A stretch of DNA of 64,000 nucleotides from Cucurbitaria berberidis CBS 394.84 (Eukaryota > Ascomycota > Dothideomycetes > Pleosporales > Cucurbitariaceae), in NCBI RefSeq assembly GCF_010015615.1, contig NW_024468936.1, forward strand, positions 1,984,001 to 2,048,000, read 5' to 3'. Below the pieces are notes generated by a model that was not told the origin of the DNA, searched no databases, and was given only the letters and a program-made list of their open reading frames with translations. Numbering within the stretch: the stretch's first letter is position 1; each line of letters opens with the position of its first letter. Below are positions 21,736 to 31,162 of the stretch, one piece after another. The position numbers were made by a program, and so were the translations under genes.

Positions 21736-22359
21736 GGTGATACACTTGTTGGGTGCGCTGATACACCCGCCAGCGAACCGGCTAGGAGGATTGCACGCGC
21801 GTTCCTCTGGGGCTTCGCGAGGCCCAGTCGTACAAGATACACGTTGTTAGGACCTAGCCCCAGGTAACGTCTAAACGATCCAAACCTAGCTGGTTGTACA
21901 CCGGTTAGTGCCCAACGCTCCCTTGATCCCCACTTGTCTCTTTCTTCCTTGCCAGTCAATCTGGGGCGCTCATTCGCCGATAAGAGCGATGCAGCAAGAC
22001 CAATAAGGTCGGGCACACCTTGTATTCTTTGGATCAAGTATGGATGAGCACAAGCTTTTCAGTATGCGAGATAAGCTCAATCCCATACCTATATTTGTGT
22101 GACATCTGGAGATCACTGATCGCGTCTTGATTTGGTAACCAGCTAACGTAAAGCAAGCTAGCTCCGTTCCTGGCGTACGTCATCCACCTTCGCAGCCCAG
22201 CCAAACTCTGAACACCACGCCGCGCGAGCAGCACGCCGACAGATTCTGTCCTTGCATCCATTCACCACAGCGCAGCGGGCTGCTAGATATACTGCAAGGC
22301 GGTTACACTGTGCACGGTTCTCAGCAGTACCATCGGCGCATGACGGAAATTGCGGCATA
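21736..22359. other. intergenic before the carboxylesterase gene
   Basis: Minus-strand frames across 21600-22261 look plausible in length but lack any family motif. The promoter of the carboxylesterase should be here. Confidence 0.35.
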
Positions 22360-24153
22360 ATGGCAGGCGTACGCTCTGCAACGCCCGCAGTTGAGGGGAA
22401 CGGCCTTCAAAAGCGGCCCTTCTCTGCACGCTGGCTCAGGAGGAGGTTGGTGTTGATCATGATGTTCTTCAGTACTACTTTACTCTTGTTCTGGCATTTC
22501 GGAGCTTTTGGGCTTGGCCGGCCACAACAACAAAAGCCGTCGAAACATCCCCTTGTTGTTACACTCCCTGGATATGGATCGTTTCGGGGTACGAAGGTTC
22601 TTGCCAATGTGAAGAATACTAAGAAACTGAGTAACACGGTGGATGTATGGTTGGGGGTGGAGTACTCTACGCAGCCTGTGGGCAAGAATCGGTTCAAGCC
22701 AGTAACATGGCCAGAAGCTTTCGAAGGCACGAAGGATGCGACTTCTTTGGGGCCGGCGTGCTATCAGAACATATATGGCTCGCTCGGGCAATCTGAGGCT
22801 TGCCTTACAGTGAGCATATATCGCCCATCGGGTATCCCGATAGCTAAGAAGCTTCCTGTCCTGGTGTTCTTGCATGGCGGCTCATTTGTCATTGGTTCAC
22901 ATCGCAGCTTCGATGGCACGCTGTTCGTGGCAAAAAGTGCGCAGCCTCTCATGGTCATTACAGTACAATATCGACTGGGAGCATTGGGAAGCTTGCCTGG
23001 CAAGTTCATGGAAGAGGAGGGTCTGTTGAATCTTGGTATTCGGGACCAAAAGATGGCGTTGGGGTTCCTACAAGAGTATGTTGAGTACTTCGGAGGAAAC
23101 CCGAAAAAGATCACTCTTGGCGGCCAAAGTGCGGGTGGGCACTCTGTCGGCATTCATCTCTTCCACAACTACGGCCAGGATGCGGGCAAACCATTGTTCC
23201 ATCAAGCCATACTAGCATCGGGCTCACCAACAGCACGTGCATTTCCAGGCGTCAATTACCCCCTATATGAGCGACAGGTCAGGCATTTGATGGACTACTT
23301 CAACTGCCCCACATCACCTAGCTCAACCGCGCTTGAGTGTCTACAATCTGTATTAGTAGAAGACATACAGTTTATCTCTACATCACTGTACAACGCAAAC
23401 AACCACAACATCACGTGGCCATGGCAGCCAGTCTCGCCGGGGCCACTTTTCGAAAAACGTGGCTCGACTTCTGGCGAGGACGGTACCTTCTTCAAAATTC
23501 CTATCCTAATATCCTCCACAACCGACGAAGGCAAAGCCTTCACACCACATGATCTTCAGACCAACAAAGACTATCTGGGATTCTGGAAGACTCTGGTGCC
23601 AGACCTCACACCTCAGGATCTGGCCGACCTCGATAGGCTCTACCCCGACCCCCAAACTGGTCAAAGTCCCTACAAACCCAAAGCACAAACCTTCATATCA
23701 CCACAATACGAGCGTGTATCCGCCGCCTATGGTGATTACTCTTATATCTGTCCTGTACAGGACACTGCATCCCGTCTCTCGTCCGCCAACGCGCCTGTCT
23801 ACAAAGCTCGGTTCAACACGCCCAACTTTGCGCCTACGTATATGGGTGTCCCGCACGCGAGCGACACCTCATACTTCAATGGTCGTGCTACGGCGCAGTA
23901 TCCCGCTATATCGGACCTGTATAGCGCTTATTGGGCGAGCTTTATTGTGAGTGGTGATCCAAATACGTTCAAGGAAGAGGGGACAGCGAAGTGGGACAAG
24001 TATGAGGTGGGAAAGATGAATGGACGAAGGGAGTTGGTTGTAAGTCCGCCCCATAAGGGAGGCGTACATATGGAAATGGAGGATCAAGGGATCAGGACGC
24101 TGCAGTGTGCGTGGTGGAGGGATCAGGATAGGGCAAAGAGGTTGAATAAGTAG
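22360..24153 (+). CDS. membrane-anchored type-B carboxylesterase
   Basis: One exon of 597 residues from the ATG at 22360; the open frame extends upstream but has no earlier ATG. A single membrane anchor lies near the N-terminus (LVLIMMFFSTTLLLFWHFGAF, about 30-50) after a basic stretch, giving a type II topology. The alpha/beta-hydrolase follows: oxyanion-hole motif LVFLHGGSFVIG, nucleophile elbow GGQSAGG with Ser about 257, acid in TTDEGKAF with Glu about 390, and His in GVPHASD about 499. All three catalytic residues are present. It should hydrolyse carboxylic esters on the lumenal or outer face. The natural substrate is unknown. Confidence 0.9.
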   Translation: MAGVRSATPAVEGNGLQKRPFSARWLRRRLVLIMMFFSTTLLLFWHFGAFGLGRPQQQKPSKHPLVVTLPGYGSFRGTKVLANVKNTKKLSNTVDVWLGVEYSTQPVGKNRFKPVTWPEAFEGTKDATSLGPACYQNIYGSLGQSEACLTVSIYRPSGIPIAKKLPVLVFLHGGSFVIGSHRSFDGTLFVAKSAQPLMVITVQYRLGALGSLPGKFMEEEGLLNLGIRDQKMALGFLQEYVEYFGGNPKKITLGGQSAGGHSVGIHLFHNYGQDAGKPLFHQAILASGSPTARAFPGVNYPLYERQVRHLMDYFNCPTSPSSTALECLQSVLVEDIQFISTSLYNANNHNITWPWQPVSPGPLFEKRGSTSGEDGTFFKIPILISSTTDEGKAFTPHDLQTNKDYLGFWKTLVPDLTPQDLADLDRLYPDPQTGQSPYKPKAQTFISPQYERVSAAYGDYSYICPVQDTASRLSSANAPVYKARFNTPNFAPTYMGVPHASDTSYFNGRATAQYPAISDLYSAYWASFIVSGDPNTFKEEGTAKWDKYEVGKMNGRRELVVSPPHKGGVHMEMEDQGIRTLQCAWWRDQDRAKRLNK

Positions 24154-25064
24154 GCGCGGGGCCTCTAAAAACATGCTATACATCGGAGTTTAGAAATGGC
24201 TTTCTATTAGAGTCAACATTTCATCCTTTTCGTCTTGGATGGAGAGAACAACTTGGGCTCGTCTCCACAACCTCATAATCAAGTCAGTCCTATGCCATGC
24301 CGGTTTACCTGGAGCGTTATCAGGCTGAAGCGAGTGAGGTAATCTTGCATGGTATGAGGCATAGACATGATGAGGTTATCGTTCCGAGTTCGTTGTGTCT
24401 TGCGACATTTCAGTCTCCAGGTACCTCAAGTTACAATCTTTAGAGGCAATTCCGTGTCAATAAGCGATGCGCGAGAGTGATTTGGGGAATAGTACGCCAT
24501 GAAGCAATGTGAGAACATTGTAGAGCCACAATACGCCTTGAGGATGACTCCCTGACAAACGCCAGTGCTTACAATCCCTGACAGATTGGAGGGCTCCGTT
24601 GAGTGACTTGAAGCAAACTTCATGGTTTCATGGTTTCATTCTGATTGCTCGTCAAATCATATGTTGCTTGTAGACAAAGACGTAATGAGGTATATAACCA
24701 CAGAGGCGCCAGATATAATGTCGCATTCATTCATCTTTATTACCTAAAGCTTTCTCCGTTATTGAACAATGTATACACTCACCACACACTGTTATGACTA
24801 TAAAAATGATTTCATTGGCCGTTTCAGACTGGGAAGTGGGAGTTTTGACATGGTTTTCATTTACTGTTCACGCATAGTAACCCTGGTTGAGAAACCGCGC
24901 TAGTCTGTTGCGATTCTTCCCTCCTCTATATAAAGAAAGCAACTCCTATTCTAATATTAATTTCCCCACAAACATCTCACCACGATCAACACACGAAAAC
25001 TCAGCCACTACTACAGATATTACCTTGACAAAACTCCTTGGATCATTATTCCACGCGTACCAAC
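24154..25064. other. intergenic and 5' leader of the G-patch gene
   Basis: About 910 bp. No supported frame. Its right end holds a TATA-like box and a C/A-rich leader. Confidence 0.45.
24927..24935 (+). promoter_or_regulatory. TATA-like box before the G-patch gene
   Basis: TATATAAAG lies 130 bp upstream of the ATG at 25065, just after a pyrimidine-rich run. Confidence 0.4.
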
Positions 25065-26498
25065 ATGTCTACTCAATCATCGAAATTGACATTCGCCCAG
25101 AAGATGATGGCCAAGATGGGCCACACTGAGGGCCAGGGCCTCGGCAAGAACGGTAGCGGTATAACGCAACCCATCCAGGATTCTGGCAAGTTCGGTCGTG
25201 GAGGTCTCGGTTTCGACCAGGAAGAGATATACCCACGCGCTCGAGCAATAAATTCTCACGAGCGCCCAGACTTCGACATTGAGAGCACTATTGTCCAAAT
25301 TGCCCTTCTACCACACAATTGCGAGCCCGCATATGTCATGACTCTCTTCAAAGCCGAAACTGCTCAGAACATCGAAGAGCTCTACACACCGGAGTACAAC
25401 TTGAGTGGAGTGGCTTGGGTGAAGTTTAAGTCAGAGGCAGATGCTGCAGACGCGGTGGTTAACTATGACTCGGTACACTTCGGGCCAAACGGACAAAAGA
25501 TCAGCATTTCCTTGATATCCGAAGACGCTGCCCCATTTCACAATCCGGAGTCAGATATTGACCTCTTACGCCACTCTGACACTATCCGTCACGATAGCTC
25601 AGTAGTCACAACTACCACTGTTTTCGTCACGCATTTACCGTCGAGCGGTCCAATCAGCAACATCTACCAGATGGTGGAGAAGATTGGCTGGGATGAGGGT
25701 TATGGTTATGGTGAAGAGGAAGGGGAGGTCCATGGCATCAAGGCTTGCAAAATCGTCGATGACGGCGTCCTCGTTCAGTTCGAGTGTATCAGCGACGCAT
25801 ATCAGTTCCACGGCTGGTATAACGGCGAGTACTGGAAGAACGACACGCTACATGTCGACTTCCGCCTCGATTCAGAAATGGACGAGCTCATGGAGGACGA
25901 GCGTGAGCGCAAAGCAGCAGCAAAAGAAAATACAAAGCTGTTCGTTGGCAGCGTGCGTGGTTTGACCGCGGATGATATCAACCAGGCATTTCATCCAATC
26001 ATTCTCGACGATGTGCAAGTCAACACCGGTGGCTTTGCTTTCATCTTCCTCTCGATGACGGATGCAATTGCCATTCTTGACAAGTTTCCCAACGGCCTTA
26101 AGTTACGAAATGGTCGGAAGATTTACCCGAACCCACCGAAGGACAAGAAGGGCGCCGCGTCTCTTGCCGCAGCTCGAGTCAAGATAGCCGCTGAAGCCGC
26201 TGCCAAATCATCAACAGATACAAATATGGCCCATTTGGTGTCCAATGCAGCTTCCTTGTCAATTGGACCCAAGCCCGTCCGCGTGAAGCTGAACAATCTT
26301 GCCTTTTCGGCGACTGAGCAGGACGTCCGCTCGCTTTTCAACGGCTTCTCGCTTTCAGATCCGGGGGTATCTATAAAGAAGGGCTATGGATTTGTTTGGG
26401 TCGCTTCGAATGCTGAGGCTCAACGAGCGGTCGCAACATTGAACAAGCGAACTATCCGCGGCAAGGCCGTGACTGTCAAGATTGCGGGTGAGCAATAG
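25065..26498 (+). CDS. G-patch and RRM RNA-binding protein
   Basis: One exon of 477 residues from the ATG at 25065 (CCAACATGTC). A G-patch opens the protein (about 8-50: KMMAKMGHTEGQGLGKNGSG). Several RRM-like folds follow: around 70-150, around 180-265 (TVFVTHLPSSGPISNIYQMV), around 280-350 (TKLFVGSVRGLTADDINQAF), and a clear one at the C-terminus (about 395-475: RVKLNNLAFSATEQDVRSLF and GYGFVWVASNAEAQRAV). G-patch plus RRM proteins work in pre-mRNA splicing; SPF45-like factors have this mix with a different order. The G-patch may recruit a DEAH helicase. The nucleus is the likely site. Confidence 0.85.
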   Translation: MSTQSSKLTFAQKMMAKMGHTEGQGLGKNGSGITQPIQDSGKFGRGGLGFDQEEIYPRARAINSHERPDFDIESTIVQIALLPHNCEPAYVMTLFKAETAQNIEELYTPEYNLSGVAWVKFKSEADAADAVVNYDSVHFGPNGQKISISLISEDAAPFHNPESDIDLLRHSDTIRHDSSVVTTTTVFVTHLPSSGPISNIYQMVEKIGWDEGYGYGEEEGEVHGIKACKIVDDGVLVQFECISDAYQFHGWYNGEYWKNDTLHVDFRLDSEMDELMEDERERKAAAKENTKLFVGSVRGLTADDINQAFHPIILDDVQVNTGGFAFIFLSMTDAIAILDKFPNGLKLRNGRKIYPNPPKDKKGAASLAAARVKIAAEAAAKSSTDTNMAHLVSNAASLSIGPKPVRVKLNNLAFSATEQDVRSLFNGFSLSDPGVSIKKGYGFVWVASNAEAQRAVATLNKRTIRGKAVTVKIAGEQ

Positions 26499-27382
26499 GC
26501 GGGTCCACGTAGTAGATTCTTTGAAGAATTGTGTTTTGCAACTGAGTATGGCTTGTCTACAGTAGCTTAAAGTTTTGAAGGCATTTTCCTAAGTAATCGA
26601 ATTCATAATCTTTTATAACCTAATTTTACCATGGTTGCAGCGTGATGATGTCCTTCGATGTTAGGTCCACACCCCCCGCCGCTTTTGCTTCTTTGAAATC
26701 AGCTCACAAATTTAGGTAGACTACCAGAAAAGATTAGTGTAGATAACATGATCTTGCCTAAGCATGGTTTTGTGCATTTTTAAATGATGTGCCCCACCTT
26801 TCTGTACCGTTCATTGTTATGATATCTCTTCTCTAATTTGCAGAGAGCATGTACCATTATGCGAGAGCACAGAAACATAGCAGCGCCAGAATAATTAATA
26901 AAGGGTTTACAACAGTTATATTAATGCTGTCCCATTCAAATTACATGATTTACAGAATGTGGTTAGAATGTGCCACACCAAGAATATAACCTTCATCGCT
27001 TTAGAAGGCGCAGAATTGTGTAGCATCTTTCATATTTCTAGCGTAGTTATGTTAACAAAGGTAGCAGACAAAGCGTTCTCCCAGATCAAGAGTCCGACTT
27101 TCACCCGGCTTTGTCTCTCGTAAGAACACACGGGCAAGTTCAACTTTCACTACAGCTCGTGCATATTCCAAACAAGCGAGATTTCAAACTCAAGCAAGAA
27201 CCAGTCACTCCTCTTCCAGTCCGCCTTTCACCGCTTTGTGCACCCCTGCGAACCTGCCCACAAAGACTTCGAGCGCCAAACCTTCATAACCCTTCTACTT
27301 ATCATAGCCACCTGCCCCTACATCTTCAACCTCAAGCGAGAAGTCATCCACGACACCGGAATCTACACTAAAACAGATCGAG
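26499..27382. other. intergenic and 5' leader of the CCCH gene
   Basis: The first half is AT-rich presumed 3' sequence of the G-patch gene. The second half, from about 27060, is C/A-rich like a fungal 5' leader. No gene is supported. Confidence 0.45.
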
Positions 27383-28966
27383 ATGCCCAAACGCAGCCGA
27401 CCGAGTGCAAAAAGCTCTCAGGAAAAGAAGCGAGTCAAGCTTACCAAAGACATATCGCTCACTGAAGCTGCAGAGCAATCCGCCAACACTAAACCTCCAG
27501 TGGAAGTGGCACCCGCAACCATGCCTGAAGATGATTACGATTTTATTGTCACATTGGATGAAACCACTCCAAAGACGCAGGATGCCGTAGTTGACGCTAA
27601 TGGAGCCGGAGCCACCGCCCAAGATGAGGAAGACCTTTTCGATTATGATTTCGATATATCGCCGGCGGCCACAGGCGACGAGCCTAGAGCCGAGGCTGTG
27701 TTTGACGGCAGCGCTGATGATGTCGACAAAGACAAGGAGATTGAACCCACGAAGGAAGCGGGCAAAGAGGAGGAGTTTGACATCGCACTCAACGATGATA
27801 CAGCAGTGGAAGAGGCGGCCGTACTGAAGGTTCGAGATAATGAAGAGATGGAGAAGAAGAAAAATCCTGCCCAGGCTATTCTTGAAGGTGGCAAGAACTG
27901 CATTGTTCAAGGACTTCAGGCTAGTTTCCGTTACGTACCTACACTCCAGTCTTCGCTCGGTTTGAACGATATCGGCGACAGCGTAACCACCAAGTTCAGC
28001 ACGAACGGTCTTGAATTCGAAATTTCGATAAAGGTCGTAAGTGCTCAGGGGAATGTATCAAATGCTGAGGCACATGAGGAGGAGGCGAACGAGACCAAAG
28101 AAGAGGAAATCTTGCCTACTACAGAAGTACAGCAAGACCTAACCATCGACACGACCAAGGCCCAGAACGCGCTCCACAATGCTCCTCCGCTCTCCACCGG
28201 CGCACTATCTGCCAATACGCGCGGCAAGACCCCGTGCAGATTCGGTGCAAACTGTACCAAGGGCGAGGACTGCCACTTCGACCACACCAATTCAAGCGCT
28301 CCGACGAAGAAGCCTTGTACCTGGGTCAACACGTTCACAGGCTGCATCAAGGGTGACGAATGCTACTTCTCTCACGAGCTCGAGGGCGTCAAGTGCAACA
28401 AGTCCAAGATGCGCTCTACATGTCTGAATTCCTACAAGTGCGCATTCAAGCACGATGACGACGAAGTGAAGGCGCCGAAGGGCGCGAAACCAAAAATTTC
28501 CAAGGCCGCTGAGATCGCGCAGAAAGCTGCGCTGGCGCGAGCCTCGCGCGAAGCATCAGTTGCCTCGCACTACTCGCAGTCGTACGGTAGTCGACCCGTG
28601 AGCCCAGCTCCGCCGCACGATTCTCTAGCTGGCCTAAACAATGCCCTCGGCAAGGGGGCGGGCCAGAAGCGTGGCTACGGTGACGATGGGCAGGATGAGG
28701 GTAACAATACCCAGCGCGTCCGCAGCAACGACCAAATTCCACACAACCAGAACCTACAGCAGGACTTCAACCAGTACGATAATTCTGGCCAGGTTGGTGG
28801 CCAGCAGCCAAATCGAGGCCGCGGTCGCGGTCGCGGTCGCGCACGTGGACGTGGCACTGGTCGTGGCAATGGCCGAGGCAATTACCGCCAGAACAACGCC
28901 GGCGTACAGCAGAATGCAACCAGGGAGATTAAGATCAAGGGGACTGCTGGTCAGAATGACCAGTAG
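27383..28966 (+). CDS. CCCH zinc-finger protein with RG-rich tail
   Basis: One exon of 527 residues beginning MPKRSRPSAKSSQEKKRVK, a basic start that resembles a nuclear localisation signal. A long acidic region follows (about 45-165). Three tandem CCCH-type fingers lie at about 282-360: PCRFGANCTKGEDCHFDH, PCTWVNTFTGCIKGDECYFSH and VKCNKSKMRSTCLNSYKCAFKH. The C-terminus (about 475-512) is RG/RGR-rich, usual for RNA binding and arginine methylation. The architecture fits an mRNA-binding regulator, perhaps in 3'-end processing or export, but no single orthologue is clear. Confidence 0.82.
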   Translation: MPKRSRPSAKSSQEKKRVKLTKDISLTEAAEQSANTKPPVEVAPATMPEDDYDFIVTLDETTPKTQDAVVDANGAGATAQDEEDLFDYDFDISPAATGDEPRAEAVFDGSADDVDKDKEIEPTKEAGKEEEFDIALNDDTAVEEAAVLKVRDNEEMEKKKNPAQAILEGGKNCIVQGLQASFRYVPTLQSSLGLNDIGDSVTTKFSTNGLEFEISIKVVSAQGNVSNAEAHEEEANETKEEEILPTTEVQQDLTIDTTKAQNALHNAPPLSTGALSANTRGKTPCRFGANCTKGEDCHFDHTNSSAPTKKPCTWVNTFTGCIKGDECYFSHELEGVKCNKSKMRSTCLNSYKCAFKHDDDEVKAPKGAKPKISKAAEIAQKAALARASREASVASHYSQSYGSRPVSPAPPHDSLAGLNNALGKGAGQKRGYGDDGQDEGNNTQRVRSNDQIPHNQNLQQDFNQYDNSGQVGGQQPNRGRGRGRGRARGRGTGRGNGRGNYRQNNAGVQQNATREIKIKGTAGQNDQ

Positions 28967-29254
28967 AGAACCCCGGGACAGTCCAAATGTCCTGAAGCAC
29001 AACATTCTGATCGGGCGTATCAGGGCGAGGGGACAACCTCGCCTTTGAGGAGAAGATGGCGAATGGCGAAGCATATACTACCAAATATTGAGTAATAAAG
29101 GGAAGCAGTTGACTAATTTCCTTTGTTCATCTACTTGATGTTAGCTTTCTTTGTTCTTTCCTAGCAAGTGCGCGTCCATACACACAGCGTAAAATATGCA
29201 GCACCTAGGATTGATCTATTGTGGAAAACGATAAATAGATCAAGCTAAAAAGAT
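28967..29254. other. spacer between convergent genes
   Basis: The 3' ends of the CCCH gene (plus) and the RING gene (minus) meet here. No coding signal. Confidence 0.45.
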
Positions 29255-29677
29255 CTAAATAAGAAGATATAGATACTTCAATCTTCCTCTCCTATCCCTC
29301 ACGTGATATACTGAGTCCACACTACTCACTCCGCAACATAAAATACTCTGATAAAGGAACGACAAGTACTCGGAATTTTGACTGCGCTCTCCAGTTATCT
29401 CTGCATTGCTAGATTGCATCGGCTCACTGGGGAAGCACACCGCCCGGCAGCTGGGACATGTATTCGCGCTTTCGACTTCCTTGGCGCCGAACCAGGTGAT
29501 TAGGCACTCTCGGTGAAACATATGACCGCAATGCGTCTGTGGGATTGTCTCATTACCTACATTCCAGTTGTAGTAGCATATCGGACAGGCGGATCTGTTC
29601 GGTGGTGCGGAGACGACGGGGCTGCTCGCAAGGTATTCGCGCTGGGTGGGAGAAGGCGGGATGGCCAGGGTAAGCAT
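29255..29677 (-). CDS. small RING-H2 finger protein
   Basis: One frame of 140 residues. The RING-H2 finger spans about 32-81: CPICYYNWNVGNE, THCGHMFHRECLITWF, and CPSCRAVC, giving a C3H2C3 ligand set. Such proteins are usually E3 ubiquitin ligases that bring E2 to a substrate. It lacks a membrane segment. The last 40 residues are less family-like, so the true 3' end may involve an intron that I could not place. Confidence 0.7.
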   Translation of the reverse strand: MLTLAIPPSPTQREYLASSPVVSAPPNRSACPICYYNWNVGNETIPQTHCGHMFHRECLITWFGAKEVESANTCPSCRAVCFPSEPMQSSNAEITGERSQNSEYLSFLYQSILCCGVSSVDSVYHVRDRRGRLKYLYLLI

Positions 29678-30190
29678 TTTGATCGTTTATGGATGCGAGA
29701 ATTAGATGCGCGGGTTGAGTGTAGTACGCGATACTTTTTGTATCTACCGGTGAGCAAATTCGGTGTCGGAGATGGGATGGGGGTTGCTTAGGAATAAACT
29801 GCTCAAGAGGTCCTGATTCAGGCTGCGCCACTGCCTCCTCGCTTGTGGAAACTAGGCTGAGTTACAACAGCCCATCGAATCGATCAGTGTTATATACGCC
29901 TTTCGATAACGACTAGTGCCTGGACTACACGCATTGGGATAGAAAATGTGACGGGCCTACTCCGCCACACACGGGTGCTAATTAGCAATGCTGGCAGGAC
30001 AGACCGACCAGGCTACATCGTGGAGCGTTTCAGCCTGCTCAAGTCAACGTCTGAAGGTGGAGGACTCGTTAGCGACGAGAGGGCTGAGCGGCCTCTACCA
30101 CGATTATAAGATTGACGAAGTCGCCACGTTAGGTCTTCCATTTCATCAACTCTGAACCAGATCACATGACCAATCTTCCTTTCAGTCATC
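29678..30190. promoter_or_regulatory. divergent promoter region
   Basis: The RING gene (minus) and the membrane-protein gene (plus) diverge from this 513-bp stretch. No individual element can be assigned with confidence. Confidence 0.4.
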
Positions 30191-31015
30191 ATGGCAGCAA
30201 TACAAGCCGTCCAAGGCTTCAGCCAACTCAACAGAGCCCTCATGTACATCAGCGCCATCCTCGCCCCCGCACAAGCCGTATCGGGAATCGGCCACACCGG
30301 CCTATCCAACCTCGGTTTTCTCGCATACAACTACTACACGCAAGTTGTCTGGTTCCGCGCCGCATCCAACCAACAACTCTCTGCCTTCGCGCTGGTCGCC
30401 GTGCACGCAAACACCACGCTCGCCTTCGCGTACCTAGGCGGCATTTTCTCCGGCAACCGCGTAATGGCTGCGCTGCTTTCTCTCGGGGCGATGGGCGTGC
30501 TCTGGCTGAACAATGCGACGGCGTGGATTAGCTGGAAGACAGGCCAGCAGCAGGGGTACGGCGACTGGCAATTTTTCTTTTTTGGGTGGCGCACGCTGAG
30601 CCCCGGGTGGCACAAGTTCATTATGGTCTGGCAGATATCGAATTCGTTAGAGACGTTTGGCTTGTCTGTGGGATGCATTATGCTGGCTATCCGCGCGGGA
30701 GCACGCAGTAGGGAGGCGAATAAGAGGATGTTCAAATGGTGGCATCGGTTTCCAGCGATTCCGATCGGCGGCGCTATCATGACTTTCGTCTTGTGTCCGT
30801 ATATTGTTTGGATCGAGCTTATCGTTCGCCGGAACCATGTAGAGTCAGAGACTGACTGGGTCGCTGTGTATGTCTTTATTGGACAGGTTGCGTTGATGTT
30901 TCTGCCTGATTTTGGGAAACTCATCAAGCTCGTGAAGAACAATGGAGGGGGTGAAGCGGAAGATGAAGGAAGATACTACTCACTGAGCGATGCTTTTGGT
31001 TTTTCAAGCAGATGA
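30191..31015 (+). CDS. multipass membrane protein, unknown function
   Basis: One exon of 274 residues with about six or seven hydrophobic segments. Clear ones are LMYISAILAPAQAVSGIG, FALVAVHANTTLAFAYLGGIF, MAALLSLGAMGVLWLNNATAWI, ETFGLSVGCIMLAI, PIGGAIMTFVLCPYIVWIELIV and WVAVYVFIGQVALMFL. A Gln/Gly-rich loop (KTGQQQGYGDW) and a short hydrophilic C-terminus complete it. No transporter or receptor signature is recognised. The ATG follows ATC with a good context. A conserved ascomycete membrane protein is the most likely reading. Confidence 0.7.
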   Translation: MAAIQAVQGFSQLNRALMYISAILAPAQAVSGIGHTGLSNLGFLAYNYYTQVVWFRAASNQQLSAFALVAVHANTTLAFAYLGGIFSGNRVMAALLSLGAMGVLWLNNATAWISWKTGQQQGYGDWQFFFFGWRTLSPGWHKFIMVWQISNSLETFGLSVGCIMLAIRAGARSREANKRMFKWWHRFPAIPIGGAIMTFVLCPYIVWIELIVRRNHVESETDWVAVYVFIGQVALMFLPDFGKLIKLVKNNGGGEAEDEGRYYSLSDAFGFSSR

Positions 31016-31162
31016 ACAGCAAGTAATACTACACATAGATTGCGAGAACGCGTGACTCGAGAGGATGGAGTATGCACTATAATATTACATTCGATACTAG
31101 TCCTCATAAGTAGACGAGATAAAGATACCCATGGAGTGTTTTGGCCTATGAATCCAGCACGA

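Noticed and set aside
21600..22037. 145-codon minus-strand frame
   Set aside because: It overlaps the recognisable HET tail on the plus strand and has no known motif.
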